Shown here: in pieces, positions 56,960 through 64,000 of the stretch
Layout: each line of letters starts with the position of its first letter
Numbering within the stretch: the first letter of the stretch is position 1
NCBI RefSeq assembly: GCF_002999335.1
Contig: NW_020312112.1
Span: forward strand, 1 to 64,000
Reading direction: 5' to 3'
Origin: Cyclospora cayetanensis
Taxonomy: Eukaryota > Apicomplexa > Conoidasida > Eucoccidiorida > Eimeriidae
DNA: 64,000 nt
Program-made: the position numbers and the translations under genes
The notes under the pieces: generated by a model
Database searches by the model: none
The model's input: only the letters and a program-made list of their open reading frames with translations
What the model was told of the DNA's origin: nothing

Positions 56960-59900
56960 AAGCTATTTCATTAGCTAAAAATTTTTGTATTTCCGTCTAA
57001 AGCTCTTCTATTTCTGATAATTAATGAGTGTACCTTGAAGCAGCGTTGTTCCGCCTAGCGCTACCAACTAAATTCGTGAAACTGTTTTAAAACGAAAGTG
57101 TATGTTTCTGAAAAACCTTCAGTACTATAAAGTTTTGTTTTTTGAGTACCAATGCGTTGTAAACTTTTCCCCTACAACTTTTTTAGCCTATCGCCTTACC
57201 AGTCGATGTTCACGCCCAGTTTTCGTCTTTTGGTACAATGCTATCCATAGCGAAATTAGCTTTGAAGAGCATAGGAACACATGCAACCAGCCGCAGGTTT
57301 ACTTTTGAATTTTTTTCGATTATTGGAGTAGTCGATCTTAAAATTTATGCAAGCTTTTCCCTCTACCAGTGACAGGTACAGCGTGGCCAACAGCACTTGT
57401 ACTGGCTGGTGATCCAAGTATATAAGGAAAACTCGAAATGTCGCATAAATTACTTTTACTAGCATCTGGTTCTAAGCCATTGTAACTAAGACATCTTCTA
57501 TTGCGCCACATTTCACCGCTGAGAATCGCCTAGCCTATTCCTACAAAGTGTTGGAATATTGATGAAATTATTCACTTCTTGTCAGCTTTCTTAGACCACA
57601 GTACCACTCAATAAGTTTAGAGTCTTAGGACGAGAGGAACTTGGAAATTTCAAGCAATGCATCAACATCCCTGATGATTAGAAATGCATTCACCGTTAGA
57701 TCGTGAGGGTGTACGCGATAATGTATTTTTATGAGGTATTTTGCGTCTAAATAGAACATTCAGCGTATTTGAGTCCAGCAAGGATCAACTGTTAAGGGCC
57801 TGGAGGTAACTGTGAAGCTTCGTGTGGCGAAGAGTGGTTACCTGGAGTGTGGGCCTATGCAATAAGGGGACAAGGTTACACCCTTGTAGTTCAGGAACAT
57901 TTCACAAACTCTCGTAAACTCTCATACTGCCGTGATAGTATGGGTCTGGGCTACTTCACAGAGATGCCTTTACTCCACTTGGGTCACGTTCTCGGCGGCG
58001 GGCAAAGCCATGGTTTGCCACTTTGTACTACTCTAGTTACATAACCTAGAAGTAGCGGAGTCAACATTTGGTTTAGCCGTTCATATATGATATTTTATCG
58101 GCTTAACGTTAGTGCAATACATTGAGAAGCACTTATGTGTGCTCATCTGCCAGACGCCAGGTGAAACCAGCTGTTAATGCTTGAATTGCTTGATGCGTGC
58201 ACCAACGCGCACCCTAGCTCTTCCACTCCACTCATCTAGATATCCTCAGGGGCATGGTCAAGAGAAGCAGGTAGCGTTTTTGATTAAAAGATAGAGCCGT
58301 GGATTAGGTTCATCCTGATTTGGAGTGAGGGGTCTTTCTACGGAAACTGATGTGTTGCATGCCCCTTCGCCCTAAAAGTGCATTAGCACGGTGCAAAAAA
58401 CGCCGGCTAGCCCGGTTTATCTCACGCGGATAAGCAGGTGATACAGTGCGCTTCGTAATCTACAGTTTTAATTTCTTTTACTGCCTTCGTTGACTTCTAA
58501 ATAGGCTGTAAAGCTTTTCCCTGTACTTTAATTTCTCGGCAGCTGTCAAGCAGGTCCAGTGACTCAGAGGCTGCTGCTGTACTTCTATTGCGGCGAGTCC
58601 ATGGTTTTGTATACACAGTTAGAGACACGTTCCTTGCAATAAGGCTACTGAAGTATGGTTTTGTGGGCACCACATGGCCGCAACTGCTTTGTCGGATTAT
58701 GTGCACGAGCCAATGAGACGCTAAGCTTAAACCAGCTTTCAAGATACTTAGTTACTCGAAGCATGAGTGCAAAAGCTGACATTTTGCCTCAGGAAAACGC
58801 ACGTAGGCACAAAAACACTTAGCTGTAAACTCTACGAGCTTGCAAATATGCGCATTTCATCAATGCACGCTAAACCGATGCACGAATAGCGCTCTTCAAC
58901 CACCATAAAGAGGCAAGCATGATTGCTACACTCACCATCTTCGTATCCAATGCGTCGGTACTAGAAGCGTGACACTACAGTGCTTCGTGCGGATTGCTAA
59001 TTATTGATACGTGACGTCTTATATGGGGCCTCCACAGCAGGGATTTCAAGCAGCATGATGCAAAAAGCGTAGCTTAGAAGAGCAACTATGGGACAATTTG
59101 TTTGGTATGCAAACAAGCTCTTTTATGCCCCGAACAGAATCTAACATGCAAGCGCCATCAGTCAACTGAAGGCAATTCTGCAAAGGAAAACAGGGCTGAA
59201 ACTTTGAGTTCGAGCGATGTGCATAAGGTGTTGTCCTATGCATATCCGACAAGTCAGGAATCACGCAGTGGTCGTTCCATGGCACGAGAGGACGACTCTA
59301 AAATTGCATCACACATATCTGGTAAGCGCGTTTGTGGACGCCATGTGGGAGGTACTTGCAGATCCAGTTTTGATGAACTACGAGTTTCTGGCGCGCTCAG
59401 AGCTGCGCCGACCTAGAATAGTGCTACCTGAGCCCTTGAGCCCACGCCAATGATCTTGATGTATGCTATTTTGTACGATCCCAACCCTGGCATACGAGTT
59501 TGAGCTTAAGACCCACACTCCTTATGTTCCGCCTTAGATCCTGGATTCACAGAAGTACACACTAGCCTACATATTTCTTAACTGTCAGACTCAGTGAGCT
59601 TTTGAACTTCACACGCTACAGGTGTGAAGCAGCTGCAGTACGTTATCTAGTGTCACACTCAAGTTCAAAAGCTGAACGTGTAAGTGCTTTTGCCAAAATT
59701 AAGGGCCCGTGGCCAAGAAAATTTTCTCCCGAGCCGTTCAGAGAAACGGTAAGTGTAAACCTTCTGTCTTTTGATGTATTTGGGGCCAACGAAGGTTTAT
59801 TTGTTGCTACGAATGTCCACCATCATCAATCCTATACGGCACGAACTGTTATTGCACAAATACCTTCTTCTGTCTACAGTTGTTTGAATCTGTGGCTTTT

Positions 59901-60660
59901 CTCGATTGGCCAACAGTGTTAATCACACCCTTTTTGTAGTATTGACCTACTACTGAGAATTCTAATATTAAAAGAAAACGAAGACTCCATTGAGCCACAG
60001 AACTGGTCTCCTTGGTCCTTGGTTCAAAGAGTCGATGTATAGGCCACAACTACGTCGCTGTGGTTTTTATTGATTCGTTGAATCTTTTATTTGTGTACGC
60101 CTTGGTTTGCAGCTCGCTTACTGAAAAATTATTCACAGTACGCATTTCCTCTTGTAGTGAATTCATGACAACAGTAGCCTTCTAAAAGCACATCAGCTAA
60201 AGTATGAACCATACGCCCATGCTATTCTGAGCTGCAGGCGCATTGTATTTTAGTGGGGCTATCGCGACAGTTATCTCCAATATGGTCTTCTTCCCCTTGG
60301 AAGCCTTAATAGGTTTAAACTCTCTCACGCTGCTAAAGAACAGGCGACAAGGTACAAAATTAATTGTTAGTTTAAATCACTCGAGCACAAAATTGTCTCA
60401 TTGGACGGGTGTCTGGCCTAATGGCTACTGCGTTGATAGAGGCTTGCAAAAGAGTGCATTTCGGCTCGTAGCAAATAGGAATCAAGCTTCTGTCTATTTG
60501 GTGGCTCGCATGTGGCCCTCTGCTATTAACTAGCCATAGCTGCATACGATCGCGCAAGGGTGTGGCTAGGGTGAAGTCGCTAAAGGTGCACACAAGAATC
60601 ATCAGGTATACAGCGGTCGATTCAATTTCCCCTCAGTACTTTTGTACCCTGCTGAGCAAA
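56960..60660. other. P segment upstream of the PKS, no gene recognised
   Basis: AT-balanced, stop-rich sequence with frames under 105 codons. The part next to 56,655 should hold the PKS promoter and 5' UTR; no defined element is visible. No CAG-type repeats. Confidence 0.5.
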
Positions 60661-60672
60661 ACGTATTTCACA

Positions 60673-60801
60673 ATGGCGGCAGCAATTGCGACACAGGATG
60701 CCCTTGCGGATTTAAAGCAAAAAGGACAGCAATCCATCACAGATTTATTCAAATGGCTTGCTTCACTTTTCACTTCGCGAGAGACGCCGACTGTTGAATG
60801 A
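60673..60801 (+). CDS. Possible micro-ORF, 42 residues
   Basis: Starts ATGGCGGCAGC in a favourable context (CACAATGG) and ends TGA. The peptide starts 'MAAAIATQDALADLKQKG' and has an amphipathic helix-like centre, 'SITDLFKWLASLF'. It stands alone in a gene-poor region with no visible partner or family, so it may be chance. Confidence 0.22.
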   Translation: MAAAIATQDALADLKQKGQQSITDLFKWLASLFTSRETPTVE

Positions 60802-60973
60802 AGTAGAGCGCTTATTGCGCTTTTATATCACCATCACGTCCATCTGATTCCTTCAGTTTTATCGCAGTTAATGCATTCGGCTCCCTTATTCTATCGTGGT
60901 TGATTCATGGTTACCAACATGACATTAGATGGAAGATCGTACTCAGGGTCACATATCATATTTTCCACCGCTT

Positions 60974-61198
60974 TCAAGCGTTTTTTATAAGGGTAACAAG
61001 TCCAGCATCCAAGTCGGTTTGGATTTGATGAGTTATTGAAGTGCTAGCCCCTGTATATTTTGCAAATAAAGAATGGCATCTTATTAGGGCTCGGCTCCAT
61101 TCTTTTGACACCAGAGTCAAGAAAGGCGCATAAACGAACGCTTGACCTAGCTTCTTATACTGCTGGGTAGTGGAGTGGCCGCTGAGACAGGAGCTCAT
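60974..61198 (-). mobile_element. Decayed integrase zinc-binding region (element C)
   Basis: A minus frame reads 'SGHSTTQQYKKLGQAFVYAP', then 'VSKEWSRALIRCHSLFAKYTG', resembling the gypsy integrase GH.G...TY..L...F.WP..... V..W...C..C...K block with one Cys lost. No adjoining pol region could be read with confidence. Confidence 0.5.
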
Positions 61199-61429
61199 GG
61201 GTCAATATATCATTAATACAATAGCCTTAGTCGTCATTCCGCTGCTCCTGATAACAGCAGATATGACAGGCCCTGCTGGCAGAATAACCTGGACGTACAA
61301 ATAGCTCCTTATGTGACATGCGGCCGGCATTGGTCGCATGTTGCTATAAGACGGGCAGTCCGGATGGTAGTCAAAATGGTTGTTAGGACTGAGCTCGCGT
61401 AAGAGCACCCTCAAGCATTTTCTCACGGC

Positions 61430-64000
61430 TCATAAAGGCTAACTCGTTGCTTCCCGCACGGCATTGGAGCTCCCCTCCTCTCAATTGAATAACGTTTTGG
61501 AGGGTACTCAGGGTATATCGGACGTAGATGCATCAAAAGGAGGGTCAAGGGATAAAGTGCACCTGAGTTCCTATTTGCTGAAGGCTATTATTTTGAGTTG
61601 CCGCTACTTTCCTTGTTTCACTGCGTATCTTACACGTTATTGTCCCTCAATCTTTTCTCCAATTACATAGGCCTCTGATTTAGGTTTATGGGGCCTTTAT
61701 CTATAGAGGGATCGTAGTAGCCTCCTTAGCACGCTTTGGAAGGTACGTAATACTGAGCAGACGCCGCTCAAGCGCATGTGTGGTGCTGCCGTAAGGAGAA
61801 GCAGCGTACTGGCATGTCTATAGGCTAGGAACAGGTTGTAGCGAGTTAGGCAACTTAACACCGAGAAGTCCTATGGTAGAACACATCTGCAGAGCAGTGT
61901 GACAAATACCACTTCAAATTTTTCGGCGTGTTGAATGAGATTTCCAACAATTGGCAATCTGTCATCTACAAAAAAAAACACGACCTACTTTGCGTTAGAC
62001 TCTTTGAAGTGTAAGGGATTTCTCTCCTAGGAATCCAGATGCCTAAGGCTTGTGCGATAAACCCAGGTAGTGTGATCGATATGCTAGCCCGCAAAAGCAG
62101 CCGATGCGGGAGTGCGTGGTCAGGCAGGCGCCGCTGCAATGAGAATAGTGCCTGCTTCTACCGCCCTGTACCATTCATGTGCAGGAAAACATCTCGATGC
62201 CCGAAAAGGTAGCAGTCTTCTAGCCTGGGAAGCAGTGAACTGGGAGACTGAGGAGGAATAGCTTTTTGCCTCTCCTATAAGAGTGCAACTAGGTACCCTT
62301 GTTCAGTGAATCAGGCTGCTTGGAAGTAGCTAGACTAACATCCAAAATGCTGCGCCAGTGCATTAAATCTACTTTTGAGGAAAACTGTCTTGCTCGAGCG
62401 GCACTAGGAAAATGATGACTCCTTATTGAGTTTCCATTGGCCTGCACCAGCTGTGACCGTTCGCCTTGTAATCTGCATCGTTTTGGCTGAACACAAGCAT
62501 GCTTGTACGCAGGAAGATAACGCGCATGAACAGGGTAATAATTTTGTTGAAGAGTGAATTCCCTACCCTGCCTTGCAGATACCTACCTCAAGGCAGCAAG
62601 AAACGTTACTAGGTCTATGCTGATCTTAGCTCCCTTCATTCAAGTTATTAAAAGGCTCGAAGGCTCATCACTATATTATGTTCGACGCTGGTGTGATAGA
62701 CCGCAGTATAACACTGTTTTTAAAAATGTGCGCAGTCATCGAAAATGGAAGCGAAGCCACATCGCACCAACGGTCTCCATTTCAGGAACAAAACCAGCGT
62801 ACAAAAAATAGACAGGCAGCGGAGATTGTGCACAAGTGATACGCTGGTCAGAGCGTGTTCTTAAGCAGAGATATCGTTTGCTTTCGCCCTTTCATTGCAA
62901 CGAAAGGGCGTTGCCCGTTTGTACGCCCATCCTGTGCTGCAGCTAGCATGATTTATTCTTATCAAACTTGCAGAAACCCCCAGAGGGAAATTGAATACCA
63001 AAGATGACATATCTCAAATGGACAAGGATACAGTCATCAATGTGTCGCACATGAAAGCAAAAGTTCATTTCTCATCGCTATATCCTGTATTGCTTTGGGC
63101 ACTTTTAGCTAAGGAGCAGTACCTGAAGTGCTATAACATTATACATTTCTGCGCTACTTAAGATAGAGAAGCAGTATTGGTCTGGGTCCGCGTCTTCTGT
63201 TGGCAATAAGCACGATGGCACTCGCCTGTTGAGTGATCACCAACAAGCGGTGCAAATTGAGTCAGCCTCAGCTTGACCAGGGATTTGATCCTTTAGTAAA
63301 TGCATTATCATCCAGGTGGTCTGTTTTGTGTGTGAATATCTAAGGGCCCTTGGAGAGGTGAACACAGCGCAGAGCACTTTAGCTAATATGAACGTGCCCC
63401 ATCGATGAAATTTCCTCTTCTCAGGCTTGGGTCATCAGGTAAATAAAGTCTTTGCGCCTAGTTTTATTGTCGTAAGCTGGTGTAAAGTGTCGTAAGGAAC
63501 GGACACAAGCAGCGCTACAGACCACCTCTCAAATTGTGGGAATTATTACAAGCCCATGAAAACGGGCAGGAATACCCAAGAATTCATAATAAGAATTTTT
63601 CCGTATTTTCGTGTGGCCCATCGGGCAAGCTTTGTGCTTTGGCTAGTTGCCCTTGTGCCATTGTTTCAGTGCAGAAAAAGCCACGGAACGTTGCGGTCGG
63701 AATGGCAATTCTGCGCAAATAATTTTATCGACATCGTTACGCCAAAAGTTCCCTTTGAAGGCAATGAACTGAAAAAGGCTTATTCATCTGTGTATATGCT
63801 CCATCTGAACTCTTCGGAGGAAAATAATGATACCAGGAACCCGATCTTTGCATGTGGAGTTCGCTGGCACATATATCCTAGAGGCCACTGGTATTTCCAC
63901 CCTAGACCATTGCCGGTGGTTCGAGTGCCCCATACTCTCCGCCGTTGACGAAGGCACAAGTGAATCGATCGTCTAATGTACCCCGCAACGGCCTTGCATT
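61430..64000. other. P segment to the window end, no gene recognised
   Basis: No frame shows a domain. The longest (63,559-63,948, plus, 130 codons) has no recognisable family, splice context or repeat bias; I do not annotate it. Confidence 0.45.

Noticed and set aside
63559..63948. 130-codon plus frame near the window end
   Set aside because: No domain, splice context or composition signal; similar frames occur by chance in this P segment.
1..64000. Telomere repeats, tRNA and rRNA genes
   Set aside because: No TTTAGGG arrays, convincing cloverleafs or rRNA segments were seen on reading both strands.
1..64000. Bacterial contamination suggested by the PKS
   Set aside because: The PKS has several introns with consensus splice sites and sits in the same contig as eukaryotic genes; its codon use and flanks match the P segment.

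Overview
The window looks like nuclear DNA of a coccidian apicomplexan, most likely an Eimeria species. Two things support this. First, the sequence alternates between blocks saturated with CAG/GCT-type trinucleotide repeats, coding for runs of Gln, Ala, Ser or Leu, and blocks almost free of them; this R-segment/P-segment pattern is known from Eimeria chromosomes. Second, the genes have short GT-AG introns and belong to eukaryotic families, and one is a giant type I polyketide synthase (PKS) of the kind coccidia carry. The species cannot be named from this sequence.

Layout. 1-12.7 kb (R): a 1.7 kb array of about 70 units of 23/24 bp; the last exon of an unknown plus-strand gene; and a long minus-strand HEAT-repeat gene (nine phase-consistent exons, 11,181 to 5,691, probably continuing to 3,136). 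A single-exon gene for a secreted protein lies in one of its introns on the opposite strand. 12.7-19.6 kb (P): no intact gene, but a decayed plus-strand Ty3/gypsy retroelement (reverse transcriptase, RNase H, integrase in order). 19.6-37.5 kb (R): a hypothetical plus-strand gene, DPH7 (diphthamide pathway WD40 protein, minus), an Ala/Gly/Ser-rich hypothetical protein (plus), a cyclophilin (minus), ribosomal protein uL23/L23a (plus), a syntaxin-6-like Qc-SNARE (plus) and an 844-residue repeat-rich protein (minus). 37.5-45.8 kb (P): a second decayed Ty3/gypsy element on the minus strand, with diverged direct repeats near both ends that may be its LTRs. 45.9-56.7 kb (P): the PKS, minus strand, seven exons, about 3,260 residues. 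57-64 kb (P): no convincing gene, a third integrase relic and one possible micro-ORF.

The PKS is the most unusual object. Its order is ACP(no Ser)-KS(no Cys)-ACP-KS-AT-KR-ACP-KS-reductase. The first carrier domain has Asn where the phosphopantetheine Ser should be. The first ketosynthase has Thr at the catalytic Cys. There is one acyltransferase and one ketoreductase for the whole protein. The last ketosynthase runs straight into the terminal thioester reductase with no carrier domain between them. The reductase has Arg in place of the usual catalytic Lys. Read literally, this is one working extension module flanked by non-extending ketosynthases.

Two introns (in DPH7 and uL23) use GC-AG splice sites, and reading-frame continuity across each is unambiguous. 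Exon boundaries were placed by hand from frame, phase and splice consensus; they are inferences unless a protein family constrains them.
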